15,948 nucleotides of DNA from Syntrophomonadaceae bacterium (GTDB lineage Bacteria; Bacillota; Dethiobacteria; DTU022): assembly GCA_007130585.1 (NCBI GenBank), contig SLSE01000211.1:1-15948 (forward strand). The letters are read 5' to 3'. The notes beneath the pieces are model-generated. The model saw only the letters and a program-made list of their open reading frames with translations. It did no database searches and was not told the DNA's origin. Positions 1 through 8,237 of this stretch are shown here, in pieces; the stretch's first letter is position 1; the number at the start of each line of letters is the position of its first letter. Both the position numbers and the translations under genes were made by a program.

Positions 1-1783
1 CTTCGCGATAAGCATTATCCTGATCCTCAAAGCGTTCCTGGCACATCATGCTGACAACCCGGACCGAATGCCCTTCCTCCTGCAACTGATCCTGCGCTTC
101 CAGGGCCAGGTGCACTTCAGAACCGGTAGCGATTATTATCAAATCGATGCGGCTTTCCTTTTCCCCGCTGATAATATATGCGCCATTTATAGCTTCCCTG
201 CTGCTGCCCAGCAGCTGGGGCAGAGACTGCCGGCTTAACAGCAGCGCTGAAGGGGTGCGGTCACACTGCAGGGCGCACAACCAGGCCGCGGCAGTCTCGA
301 CTCCGTCAGCAGGCCTGTGCACCTGCAGGTTTGGAATCGACCGCAGGTTTGGAATTTGTTCGACCGGCTGGTGGGTCGGGCCGTCTTCGCCAACAGCTAT
401 GCTGTCGTGGGTATAAACAAAAACTACAGGGGCTTCCATCAGGGAAGAAAGCCTCACTGCAGGCTTCATGTAGTCCAGGAAAACCAGAAACGTTGAACCG
501 AACGGGCGCAAGCCCCTGTGCAGGGAAAGCCCTGTCAGTATCGCTCCCATGGCATGTTCCCGTACCCCAAAATGGATGTTGTTGCCGGAGCGGTTATCCG
601 CCTGGAAATCTCCGAATCCTTTCAGGTATGTCTTGGTTGAGGCATTGAGGTCGGCTGAACCGCCCATCATATTGGGCAGGTATTCAGCGAGTACCTGCAA
701 GATCTGTCCGGAAGCGGCACGCGTGGCCATCGGTTTATCAAACTGCCACAGCCGTTTGTCATTTTCAAGTGCATCAGGCACGCTTTTCGAAAACCAGCGG
801 TCCCACTTTTCCACAAGTTCAGGATATTCGCTCCGGTAAGCGTCAAACATCTTTTCCCATTCTTTTTTTTCAAGATCAAGCCTCCCCCCTATTTCTGCAA
901 AGTGCTCATAAACCTCCCGGGGGACGTAAAAAGCAGGCTCTTCCGGCCAGCCGAGGTTTTTCCTGGTCAGCTTGACCTCTTCTTCGCCAAGAGGGGCGCC
1001 GTGAACCTCGGCAGTGCCCTGCTTATTCGGCGAACCGTATCCTATAGTCGTCCGCACCTTGATCAGGGTAGGCCGTTCTGTTTCCTGTTTTGCCTCGTTG
1101 ATTGCTTCTGCAAGCAGGTCTATCCTGTTTCCTTCCTCGACTTTCAAAACCTGCCAGCCGTAGCCTTCAAACCTTTTGGCTGTATCCTCGGTGAAAGCAA
1201 GGTCTGTGCTGCCGTCAATTGTGATCTGATTATCATCATAAAAGCAGATCAATTTTTCAAGCCGTAGATGGCCGGCCAGTGAAGCGGCTTCGGAAGTAAT
1301 TCCTTCCATCATGCAGCCGTCTCCGGCATAGGTATAGATATAATGGTCAATAACCGGGTATCCAGGGCGGTTAAATTCCGCCGCCAGTCGTCTTTCAGCA
1401 ATGGCCATGCCGACAGCGTTGGCGAATCCCTGTCCAAGAGGGCCCGTGGTAGTTTCAACTCCCGGGGTATCGACGAATTCCGGGTGTCCCGGTGTTTTGC
1501 TGCCCCATTGCCTGAAATTCTTAAGCTCTTCCATGGGCAGGTACCCAAAAAGATGCAGGAGAGCATACTGTAACATCGAACCGTGACCGGCCGACATTAA
1601 AAACCGGTCGCGGTTGTGCCAATCGGGATCTTCGGGGGAGTGTTTCAAAAACCTGGTCCAGAGGGTATACCCTAGCGCCGCTCCTCCCATGGGCAGACCG
1701 GGATGTCCGGAACTGGCTTTTTCAACTGCATCTACCGCCAGGAAGCGGATCGTGTTTACAGCCTGATCTTCAATTGCCTTCAC
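1..1783 (-). CDS. tkt: transketolase, 3' end cut by the window edge
   Basis: Thiamine-diphosphate enzyme of the non-oxidative pentose phosphate pathway that moves two-carbon units between ketose and aldose phosphates in the cytosol. About 594 residues are visible; the family is about 660, so only the tail of the C-terminal domain is missing. Visible hallmarks in order: ASSGHPG (His27), AGHGSM (His67), GPLGQG near 114, the ThDP/metal motif GDGCMMEG near 154-161, DKPMATR opening the pyrimidine-binding domain, FGVREH with the catalytic Glu, and SIAVGEDGPTHQPVEQ. The end of the visible part (VRVVSMMCQERFEDQD) matches the start of the C-terminal domain. No frameshift was found in the stretches read. 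The start is GTG at 1781-1783, supported by AAGGAG at 1794-1799, ten bases upstream and overlapping the stop codon of the lipoprotein gene. The two genes are therefore probably co-transcribed. It is a single full-length gene, not the split N/C form common in archaea and some anaerobes. Confidence 0.96.
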   Translation of the reverse strand, partial: MKAIEDQAVNTIRFLAVDAVEKASSGHPGLPMGGAALGYTLWTRFLKHSPEDPDWHNRDRFLMSAGHGSMLQYALLHLFGYLPMEELKNFRQWGSKTPGHPEFVDTPGVETTTGPLGQGFANAVGMAIAERRLAAEFNRPGYPVIDHYIYTYAGDGCMMEGITSEAASLAGHLRLEKLICFYDDNQITIDGSTDLAFTEDTAKRFEGYGWQVLKVEEGNRIDLLAEAINEAKQETERPTLIKVRTTIGYGSPNKQGTAEVHGAPLGEEEVKLTRKNLGWPEEPAFYVPREVYEHFAEIGGRLDLEKKEWEKMFDAYRSEYPELVEKWDRWFSKSVPDALENDKRLWQFDKPMATRAASGQILQVLAEYLPNMMGGSADLNASTKTYLKGFGDFQADNRSGNNIHFGVREHAMGAILTGLSLHRGLRPFGSTFLVFLDYMKPAVRLSSLMEAPVVFVYTHDSIAVGEDGPTHQPVEQIPNLRSIPNLQVHRPADGVETAAAWLCALQCDRTPSALLLSRQSLPQLLGSSREAINGAYIISGEKESRIDLIIIATGSEVHLALEAQDQLQEEGHSVRVVSMMCQERFEDQDNAYRE

Positions 1784-1797
1784 AGTGTGACAACTCC

Positions 1798-2448
1798 TTA
1801 TTCTAAGTTCTCGTCAATGTACATTTCAATTTCAAGAGCCACGTAATCCACGGGGTCGGGAGCAATCATGCCTTCCTGTCCCTTGGCCAGGACAATCCTC
1901 CGGATGACAATCCCGAAACCGTTTTCCTTTTCGGCTACATCAAGCAGGAATTCCTGCCTGCCTTCGTCAGCGGGCACAGGCTCGATCCCGTCGATTTGGA
2001 ATTCAAAGTTAAAGTCGAATGCCCACTGGCTGCCCTCGAAATATTCAACATCGAAGGAAAGTACAACCCATTCCAACTCAAAAACATCCGATTCCTCAAC
2101 TACCCAAACCAGAAGGCCTTCATATCTGTCACCTTCCGCAAACTCGCCAATAAAGCCCAGGTCGGACTCAAAAAGGTCGGGCCCCGGGATAATTTCGCCG
2201 CTGGAAAGGGCCAGGTGCCCGTGGCTAAGCCAGGGCCAGTAATAGTCTTCAGGGTCTTCGGGCCGCTCGTCAAAAGGTTCTTCTTCGGTAACTTCCTCAT
2301 CAATAAGTTCTTCATCTGTTATTTCTTCCAGGTCATTTAAATCATCATCAATTACTTCCGGATCGTCACCACAACCGGAAGCAGTAACGAGCAGGGCAAA
2401 CAGCAGGATGCCTGCCAGAAAAAACCGTCCGCAGGTTTTTATTCTCAT
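1798..2448 (-). CDS. small acidic lipoprotein, function unknown
   Basis: A 216-residue exported lipoprotein that I do not recognise as a known family. Residues 1-26 form a lipoprotein signal peptide: Arg and Lys at positions 2 and 4, a hydrophobic core (FFLAGILLFALL) and a lipobox-like TASGC with Cys26 as the lipidation site. Residues 28-70 are an extremely acidic, probably disordered linker made mostly of Asp and Glu. The rest (about 70-216) is rich in aromatic and aliphatic residues alternating with charged ones, as in a beta-rich fold, and ends in another acidic stretch. The ATG start has AAGGGGGAAG just upstream. The gene ends 14 bases before transketolase and lies 83 bases after the preceding permease, so it sits in the same transcription unit, perhaps also with its own promoter near 2526-2531. 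Its role is unknown. The acidic linker could hold the domain away from the membrane through the wall or bind cations, which is inference. Confidence 0.85.
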   Translation of the reverse strand: MRIKTCGRFFLAGILLFALLVTASGCGDDPEVIDDDLNDLEEITDEELIDEEVTEEEPFDERPEDPEDYYWPWLSHGHLALSSGEIIPGPDLFESDLGFIGEFAEGDRYEGLLVWVVEESDVFELEWVVLSFDVEYFEGSQWAFDFNFEFQIDGIEPVPADEGRQEFLLDVAEKENGFGIVIRRIVLAKGQEGMIAPDPVDYVALEIEMYIDENLE

Positions 2449-2525
2449 GCCTCGCTTCCCCCTTTTACCTTTTTGCCAGGGTCCCTTTTATTTTTCGACA
2501 CAGACGCCTCATACCCTGCCATTCC

Positions 2526-2531
2526 ATTATA
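2526..2531 (-). promoter_or_regulatory. possible internal promoter -10 (lipoprotein-transketolase)
   Basis: A perfect TATAAT on the minus strand directly follows the TAG stop of the upstream permease, about 78 bases before the lipoprotein start. No good -35 is visible at 16-18 bases; the box at 17 bases is TTCCCC, a poor match. It could give extra transcription of the lipoprotein and transketolase independent of the permeases. Confidence 0.35.
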
Positions 2532-4337
2532 CTAAAACGGCCAGACAAGGGGAACAAACAGGATAACTGCCAGGAGGACCAGCAGGGCCAGGCCCGCCCC
2601 GAATTTAAGGTAGTCGCGGGCAGTATATCCCCCGTGCCGCTGAATCAGCATGGTCACGGGATGCCCGGTGGGCATGATAAACGCCGCGGAAGCGCCCAGG
2701 ATTACCGCCATAACAAATGTTTTGGGGTTAACCGCCAGGGCCTGGGCCGCGTTTAACGCCACGGGAGTCATTATAACAGCTACTGCAACATTGTGCAGGG
2801 GCTGGGTGAGCAAAAGGCAAATCACGGCGATAATCGCCAGGATCGCCAGCGGGTTATGGGAACCCAGGATCAAAAGCTGCCCGGCAAGCAGGGCCGAAGC
2901 GCCGCTGTTATTGAGGGCCAGGCCCAGGGGATAAAGGCAGCCGATCAGGATAATGGCCCGCCACTCCACGCTTTCATAAATTTCTTTTGGCTGCAGAATA
3001 CCGGTTAAGACCATGGCTGCGGCACCGGTAACAGCGGCAATTTCGATCGGCAGCCAGCCCAGGGCCGCGCTTAAGATAACAAGGACCAGGATCAGGACGG
3101 CAAGGGGGCCGTAAGGCCTGAGCTCCGGCGGCGCCTCGTCCCGGCGGGGCGGATGCAGCCAGCGAAAACTTTTATGGGGTTCAAAGCCGCGGGTGTTTTT
3201 GCGGTCGCCGAATAAAAGAAGGCCGTCACCTTCACGTAGAGGGATATTGCCGATACCGGTGCGCCGCGGTTTACCATCCCGCCAGAGGGCGATACCGCTC
3301 AGGCCCGTATTTTCCCGGAAATTAATTTCGGTCAGGGTTTTGCCGATCACTTCCGAGCGGGGTGGGACCACCAGTTCAACCAGTTCGGCTGTGCTTAAGG
3401 GGAATTTCTTTTGTTCCCTGGGATGACCGGCCACAAAGAAGCCTTCCCCGCGGGCAAAATCATCTACTTTTTCCTTCCGGCCCAGGACCAGGAGAATATC
3501 GCCCGAACCTATTTTAAGCTCTTTGCCTTCAGCGGGCATCTGCTCCTCGGCGCGCACTACTGCCGCCACGAAAAGTCCGTAGCGCTCGCCCAGGCCCAGC
3601 TGCCTGATCGTTTTACCTGCCGCCGGGGAATCCTCCCCGACCCAGAGTTCCCACAACCGGTCGGCCAGACCGTACGTCTCAACCAGGTCGGTTCTCCCCG
3701 CCTCCTGCCTTTCCTTATCGGGATCGCCGGCCGGCAGTAACCGCCACCCCAGCAGCAGGCTGTATAAAACGGCAAGCAGGAGTAAAATTATTCCCAGCGG
3801 CGTAAATTCGAAAAAAGTAAACCCGTAACCCAGTTCATCCTGGAGGAGACTGTTGGTGACCAGGTTATGCGAGGCGCCAATCAGCGTCAGGTTGGCCCCC
3901 AGCAGGCAGGAGACCACGAGCGGAAGAAGCATACGGGCCCGCGAAATTTTAAACTGGAGCGCCATTCTCATCACGGTCGGGATAAAGAAGAGCACCGTGG
4001 CAGTCACGATGATGAAACCGGCCACCACACCGGGCAGCAGGGTCCCGGCCAGGATCAGGCGGCGGTTGCTCCTGCCGGTCAGCCGGTTCAGGTTGTCGGC
4101 TGCCCTGTTCACTACCCCGCTGCGAACGAGTCCCCTGGTAATCACGAACAGGGCGGCCACGGTGATTACGGCCGAACTGCTGAACCCGGTAAAAATTTCC
4201 CGCGCCGTAACCAGGCCGGTAACAAAGAGGGCGAAAGGAATCAAAAGGGGAACGATATCCATGCGTATCCACCCGGTGATAAAGAGCACAATCACCGCCG
4301 CCAGGATCAGCGATACCTGGATAATATCAATGCTCAT
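2532..4337 (-). CDS. SLC13-type anion permease with two RCK_C domains (diverged member)
   Basis: Polytopic inner-membrane transporter of the SLC13/DASS superfamily, about 601 residues, predicted to take up a di/tricarboxylate or an inorganic anion such as sulfate. Architecture: an N-terminal membrane half (about 1-205), two consecutive RCK_C (TrkA-C) domains in the cytosolic loop (about 235-305 and 312-390; the second begins near VVPPRSEVIGKTL), then a C-terminal membrane half. The first hairpin motif reads LTLIGASHN and the second PTGHPVT, where the two neighbouring permeases have TQIGTPPN and PIGHQSNT. The usual Asn of the second hairpin is thus absent, suggesting altered ion or substrate binding. 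An upstream in-frame TTG at 4341-4343 lies too close to the ribosome site; ATG at 4335-4337 sits nine bases after AGGGAG and is preferred. The gap to the preceding permease is 21 bases, so they are co-transcribed. The substrate cannot be assigned. Confidence 0.9.
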   Translation of the reverse strand: MSIDIIQVSLILAAVIVLFITGWIRMDIVPLLIPFALFVTGLVTAREIFTGFSSSAVITVAALFVITRGLVRSGVVNRAADNLNRLTGRSNRRLILAGTLLPGVVAGFIIVTATVLFFIPTVMRMALQFKISRARMLLPLVVSCLLGANLTLIGASHNLVTNSLLQDELGYGFTFFEFTPLGIILLLLAVLYSLLLGWRLLPAGDPDKERQEAGRTDLVETYGLADRLWELWVGEDSPAAGKTIRQLGLGERYGLFVAAVVRAEEQMPAEGKELKIGSGDILLVLGRKEKVDDFARGEGFFVAGHPREQKKFPLSTAELVELVVPPRSEVIGKTLTEINFRENTGLSGIALWRDGKPRRTGIGNIPLREGDGLLLFGDRKNTRGFEPHKSFRWLHPPRRDEAPPELRPYGPLAVLILVLVILSAALGWLPIEIAAVTGAAAMVLTGILQPKEIYESVEWRAIILIGCLYPLGLALNNSGASALLAGQLLILGSHNPLAILAIIAVICLLLTQPLHNVAVAVIMTPVALNAAQALAVNPKTFVMAVILGASAAFIMPTGHPVTMLIQRHGGYTARDYLKFGAGLALLVLLAVILFVPLVWPF

Positions 4338-4358
4338 CGGCAAACTCTCCCTTTATAT

Positions 4359-6140
4359 TTACCACAACGGCCAGACCAACATAATCAGGGGAATCCCGAC
4401 CAAAACAATAATTATTTCCAGCGGCAGCCCCATCCGCCAGTAATCGCCGAACCTGTAGCCGCCCGGTCCCATGACCAGCGTGTTCGACTGATGCCCGATG
4501 GGGGTAAGAAAAGCGCATGAAGCCCCCACTGCAACGCTCATTAAAAAAGGATCCGCCGAAGCGCCCATGCCGCCGGCAATGCTGATTGCAATGGGAGCCA
4601 TCAGCACGGCAGCAGCCGCGTTGTTGACGAGATCGGACAGAAACATCGTTCCGACCAGGATCACCGTCAGGGTAACCCAGGGGGCGGCGCTGCCGGATAT
4701 GTCCAATATCCCCTCCGCAACCAGGGCTGCCCCGCCTGTTGTCTCCAGGGCCCCGCTGACCGGGATCATCGCCCCGAGCAGGACAATTACCGGCCAGTCA
4801 ATACTTTCGTATATTTCCCTCACGGACAGGAAGCCGGCCAGGACCATAACCAGGGCGGCTGCCGTAAAGGCAATCTGGATCGGCAAAACGCCCGTTGCGG
4901 CCAGGATCAGCGCCGCCACGAAGATAGCCACACCCAGGATGATCCGCGGCGGCTGGCCAACCCGCAGGCCCCGTTCCACCAGGGGCAAAAGGCCCAGCTC
5001 CGGCAGGACTTCCTGCAGTATGCCGGTGGGCCCCTGAAGCAGCAGGACATCGCCGACCCGGAGCCTGATGCTGTCCGGGCTTGAACGCAGCCGCCCGCCC
5101 TGCCTGGACAGGCCAATCAGGTTCACGCCGTAGCGCGAACGCAGGTTTAAGCCTTTAGCCGTGCGCCCTTCCAGCATCGAACCCCGGGTGATTGTAGCCT
5201 CCATAACCGTAATTTCATCTGAACTGAGCGCTTCCTCCCCGATTTTACCTGAATCAGCCAGTTCCAGACCTGTCGTATCAAGCAGCTGCTGCAGATCTTC
5301 AGTGCCGGCCCTGACAGTAAGGGCATCTCCTGCCATAAAGGTCCTGTGCCGGGAGGGGGCCGGGTATTTTTGTCCATTACGCTCGTGACTGACAACGGTT
5401 ATATCACCGTCTGTTGCCTCTTCCAGGTCGCGCATCCGCTTGCCGGTCAGGGCTGATTTTTCAGGCACCCTGATTTCGGTAATATAATCATCTATTTCAA
5501 AAAGTTCTTCACTGGAAAGCTGCCCTTTTCGCTGAGGCAGAAGGCGCCAGCCGATGAGCAGTATAAAGAGAACGCCGGCCAGGGCTACTCCTGCGCCAAC
5601 CGGGGTAAAGTCAAACATCCGGAATGGTTCCGCTGCGGCTGTTTCCAGCCGGTAAAGAGAAATTATAATATTGGGGGGCGTTCCGATCTGGGTCATCAGC
5701 CCGCCCAGCAGGGAAGCGAAAGCCAGGGGCATTAAGTAAAGGGAAGGTGAAATACTGTTCTTTCTGGCCATCCTGATTGCCACCGGCATAAAGAGGGCCA
5801 GGGCCCCGATGTTGTTCATGAATCCGGAACAGATCGTAATGGAAACTACAAGGACAGCCATCTGTGTTACGGGATTATCCCCCGCCCGCGACATCAGGCG
5901 CACAATATAGTCAACCAGGCCGGAGTTAAAAAGGCCCCGGCTCAGGATCAAGACGGCGGCGACCGTGATAACCGCCGGATGCCCGAAACCGGAAAAAACC
6001 TCGCCTGCCGGGACCAAACCGGCAATGCTGACAACCAGCAGCGCGAAAAGGGCTACCAGGTCATAGCGCCAGCGGCCCCAGACAAAAAGCGCCAGGACCA
6101 GGGCCAGAGTAGCAAATACTATGATTTGATCAGTATGCAT
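4359..6140 (-). CDS. SLC13-type anion permease with two RCK_C domains (paralogue B)
   Basis: Membrane transporter of 593 residues in the SLC13/DASS (TIGR-type SLC13 family permease) group, probably importing a carboxylate or inorganic anion driven by Na+ or H+. The N-terminal half carries FMNNIGALALFMPVAI and GGLMTQIGTPPNIII; the C-terminal half carries LLGAMIPVSGALE, NNAAAAVLMAPIAI and FLTPIGHQSNTLVMGPGG. These are the paired re-entrant hairpin and flanking motifs of the family. Between the halves lie two RCK_C domains: residues about 215-300 (begins ELFEIDDYI) and about 305-395 (MLEGRTAKGLNLRSRYGVN...). RCK_C domains bind small ligands, in some proteins c-di-AMP, so allosteric control is plausible but unproven. 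The ATG start follows AGGGAG by four bases. It is a close paralogue of the gene immediately upstream (6260-8035), and much of both membrane halves is near identical, indicating tandem duplication. Confidence 0.93.
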   Translation of the reverse strand: MHTDQIIVFATLALVLALFVWGRWRYDLVALFALLVVSIAGLVPAGEVFSGFGHPAVITVAAVLILSRGLFNSGLVDYIVRLMSRAGDNPVTQMAVLVVSITICSGFMNNIGALALFMPVAIRMARKNSISPSLYLMPLAFASLLGGLMTQIGTPPNIIISLYRLETAAAEPFRMFDFTPVGAGVALAGVLFILLIGWRLLPQRKGQLSSEELFEIDDYITEIRVPEKSALTGKRMRDLEEATDGDITVVSHERNGQKYPAPSRHRTFMAGDALTVRAGTEDLQQLLDTTGLELADSGKIGEEALSSDEITVMEATITRGSMLEGRTAKGLNLRSRYGVNLIGLSRQGGRLRSSPDSIRLRVGDVLLLQGPTGILQEVLPELGLLPLVERGLRVGQPPRIILGVAIFVAALILAATGVLPIQIAFTAAALVMVLAGFLSVREIYESIDWPVIVLLGAMIPVSGALETTGGAALVAEGILDISGSAAPWVTLTVILVGTMFLSDLVNNAAAAVLMAPIAISIAGGMGASADPFLMSVAVGASCAFLTPIGHQSNTLVMGPGGYRFGDYWRMGLPLEIIIVLVGIPLIMLVWPLW

Positions 6141-6164
6141 TTAGCTCCCTGTTATAATGTAGTT

Positions 6165-6180
6165 CCCGCCTGCCGGCGGG
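6165..6180. other. GC-rich hairpin between the duplicated permease genes
   Basis: The 119-base gap between the two paralogous permeases holds CCCGCC-TGCC-GGCGGG, a six- to seven-base-pair stem with a four-base loop, about 25 bases upstream of the downstream gene's start on the minus strand. Neither side is followed by a T tract, so it is not a standard intrinsic terminator. It could be an mRNA processing or stabilising hairpin. Nothing else is recognisable in the gap apart from the ribosome site. Confidence 0.4.
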
Positions 6181-6259
6181 ATGGCCGCCCCTGTTCTATT
6201 ATTTCAGCAGCCCGAACCTCGTTTCCTTCATTTAACCCGCTAATTATATACAGGCCCGC

Positions 6260-8035
6260 TTACAGCGGCCAGACCAGCATAATCAGCGGAATCCCGACCA
6301 AAACGATAATAATCGTCAGGGGCAGGCCCATTCTCCAGTAGTCTCCAAAATGATAGCCCCCGGGGCCCATAACCAGGGTATTCGACTGGTGCCCGATCGG
6401 TGTCAGAAAGGCGCAGGAAGCGCCAACGGCAACAACCATTAACAGCGGATCAGCGGACACCCCGAGACCTGCTGCAATACTGAGCGCAATGGGGGCCATC
6501 AGCAGGGCCGCGGCGGCATTGTTGACCACGTTCGATAGAAGCATAGTGATAATCATCAGCACGGCCAGGGTAAACCAGGGGGCTACTTCCCCGGCCAGGC
6601 TGTAAACAGCGCTCCCGATCGTTTCCGCTCCACCGGTAACTTCCAGGGCCTGGCTTACCGGGATCATCGCCCCCAGCAATACGATGATCGGCCAGTCAAT
6701 GGAGGAGTACATTTCCCGCAGCTTAACAAATCCGGCCAGCAGCATTGCGACTGCGGCAATCATAAAAGCAACCTGGATCGGAAGGTAACCGAGTGCCGTT
6801 AAGGCGATGGCTGAAATAAAAATTGCCATGCTGAGGATAACTTTCCGGGGCTGGCCAAACCTTAAGCCGCGTTCCAAAAGCGGCAGCAGGCCCAGGGACG
6901 ACATTACCTCCTGCAGCACTGCCGTCCTCCCCTGCAGGAGTAATACATCACCGGCCCGGAACCGGGTCCGGGCGGGACGGGCCTTAATCCTGGCCCCCTG
7001 CCTGGATATGCCGAGCAGGTTGATTCCGTAAGCCGAGCGCAGGTTTAACGAAAGCGCAGTCTGGCCTTCCAGGGACGAGTTCGCTGTCACGACCGCTTCC
7101 ACAATACTTATTTCGTCGCTGCTGAGATCTTCGGCGCCCAGTGTTTTTGAGTCGGCCAGTTCCAGGCCGGTAACATCAAGAAATTCCCTGAGATCTTCAG
7201 GAGTGGCTTTTATAATGATCTTGTCCCCCTCCTGGAAGAAACGGTACGGAGAAAAGAAGGGCAGCTTTTGCTTATTCCGGACATGCCCCACAACTACGAT
7301 ATCGCCTTCAGTAGCCCGGCCGAGATCAAGGAGCTGCTTGCCGGAATATTTTGATCCCTGCGGCACATAAACTTCAGTCAGGTATTTGTCGATCTCGAAG
7401 AGGTCTTCCTGGGAAATCTGCCCTGTCCGGCACGGGATCAGGCGCCAGCCGGCAGCAATGATGAATATAATGCCTGCCAGGGCAACACCCGCTCCCACGG
7501 GAGCAAAATCGAACATCCGGAATGGCTCCGCTGCGGCCGTTTCGACCCGGTAAAGAGAAATTATTATGTTCGGCGGAGTACCGATCTGGGTCATTAAACC
7601 GCCCAGCAGGGAGCCGAAAGCCAGCGGCATCAGGAATATGGACTGGGACCTGTTGCTTCTTCGGGCCATGCGGATCGCCACCGGCATAAAAAGGGCCAGG
7701 GCCCCGATGTTGTTCATAAAGGCGGAGCAAACGGTGACCGCTATTACCAGGGTAGCCAGCTGGGCCAGCAGGTGCCGGTTGGCACGGGACATCAGCCTGA
7801 CAACTGAATCGACCAGGCCGGTATTCATCAGGGCCCGGCTCAGGATCAACACCGCGGCAACAGTAATCACTGCCGGGTGGCTGAAACCCCGGAAAGCTTC
7901 ATCCGCAGGAACGATCCCGATAACGGTTAAAAACAGCAGGGCGCTCAGGGCTACGATGTCATAACGCCAGCGGCTCCGGATAAAAAGCGCGAGGACAACC
8001 AGAAGCGTGGCAAATACGAGATACTGTTCAGCCAT
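6260..8035 (-). CDS. SLC13-type anion permease with two RCK_C domains (paralogue A)
   Basis: First gene of the leftward operon, about 591 residues, with the same layout as its neighbour: membrane half with FMNNIGALALFMPVAI and TQIGTPPNIII, a central pair of RCK_C domains (from about 213, starting DLFEIDKYL, to about 395), and a membrane half with LLGAMIPVSQALE, NNAAAALLMAPIAL and FLTPIGHQSNTLVMGPGG. By eye about two thirds of the residues match the neighbouring paralogue. The sequence between motifs in the RCK_C domains differs more, so the two copies may respond to different signals while carrying similar substrates. The start is either ATG at 8033-8035 or the adjacent GTG at 8036-8038; AAGGAAGGGA lies just upstream and suits both. 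Transcription probably starts from the promoter at 8115-8144. The substrate is unknown: dicarboxylate, tricarboxylate and sulfate are all possible for this family. Confidence 0.92.
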   Translation of the reverse strand: MAEQYLVFATLLVVLALFIRSRWRYDIVALSALLFLTVIGIVPADEAFRGFSHPAVITVAAVLILSRALMNTGLVDSVVRLMSRANRHLLAQLATLVIAVTVCSAFMNNIGALALFMPVAIRMARRSNRSQSIFLMPLAFGSLLGGLMTQIGTPPNIIISLYRVETAAAEPFRMFDFAPVGAGVALAGIIFIIAAGWRLIPCRTGQISQEDLFEIDKYLTEVYVPQGSKYSGKQLLDLGRATEGDIVVVGHVRNKQKLPFFSPYRFFQEGDKIIIKATPEDLREFLDVTGLELADSKTLGAEDLSSDEISIVEAVVTANSSLEGQTALSLNLRSAYGINLLGISRQGARIKARPARTRFRAGDVLLLQGRTAVLQEVMSSLGLLPLLERGLRFGQPRKVILSMAIFISAIALTALGYLPIQVAFMIAAVAMLLAGFVKLREMYSSIDWPIIVLLGAMIPVSQALEVTGGAETIGSAVYSLAGEVAPWFTLAVLMIITMLLSNVVNNAAAALLMAPIALSIAAGLGVSADPLLMVVAVGASCAFLTPIGHQSNTLVMGPGGYHFGDYWRMGLPLTIIIVLVGIPLIMLVWPL

Positions 8036-8067
8036 CACGCTTTCCCTTCCTTTGCTATATTTTAACT

Positions 8068-8086
8068 CTGCCGCCTTTTCCGGCAG
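8068..8086 (-). other. leader hairpin upstream of the first permease
   Basis: CTGCCG and CGGCAG form a six-base-pair stem with a seven-base loop inside the roughly 70-base leader of the leftward operon. On the minus strand the bases after the stem are A-rich, so it does not look like an attenuator. On the plus strand a run of seven T begins nine bases after the stem, but there is no plus-strand gene before it to terminate. Possible mRNA stability element. Confidence 0.3.
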
Positions 8087-8114
8087 ACCAATAATTTTTT
8101 TAAAATATGGCCTT

Positions 8115-8144
8115 ATAATATCCTGAACATCCGGTAATAATCAA
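8115..8144 (-). promoter_or_regulatory. sigma-A-type promoter of the permease-lipoprotein-transketolase operon
   Basis: On the minus strand TTGATT (8139-8144) is followed after 18 bases by TATTAT (8115-8120). This puts the transcription start near 8108 and gives a leader of about 70 bases before the first permease. Matches are 4 of 6 at -35 and 5 of 6 at -10. Confidence 0.5.
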
Positions 8145-8169
8145 TAGAAAAAGCAGCCCCCAATTTATT

Positions 8170-8198
8170 TTTACCCTTTCGCAACAAATAAGTTTAAT
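8170..8198 (+). promoter_or_regulatory. probable promoter of the EamA exporter gene
   Basis: TTTACC (8170-8175) and TTTAAT (8193-8198) are separated by 17 bases. An alternative is TTCGCA (8179-8184) with TATAGT (8200-8205) at a short 15-base spacing. A short direct repeat, ATGTATAGT (8197-8205) and ATGCATAGT (8207-8215), lies at the expected start point with a period of 10 bases and might be an operator. This promoter is divergent from the permease operon promoter about 25 bases away. Confidence 0.4.
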
Positions 8199-8237
8199 GT
8201 ATAGTAATGCATAGTCAGAAGTAGAAAGTTGGTTATT

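Noticed and set aside
3853..4520. Long plus-strand open frames of about 200 codons opposite the permeases
   Set aside because: Antisense shadows of GC-rich membrane-protein genes; no ribosome site and protein-like composition only on the minus strand.
8068..8101. Hairpin followed by a T run read as a plus-strand terminator
   Set aside because: There is no plus-strand transcript upstream of it; it lies in the leader of a minus-strand operon, and the T run begins nine bases after the stem.
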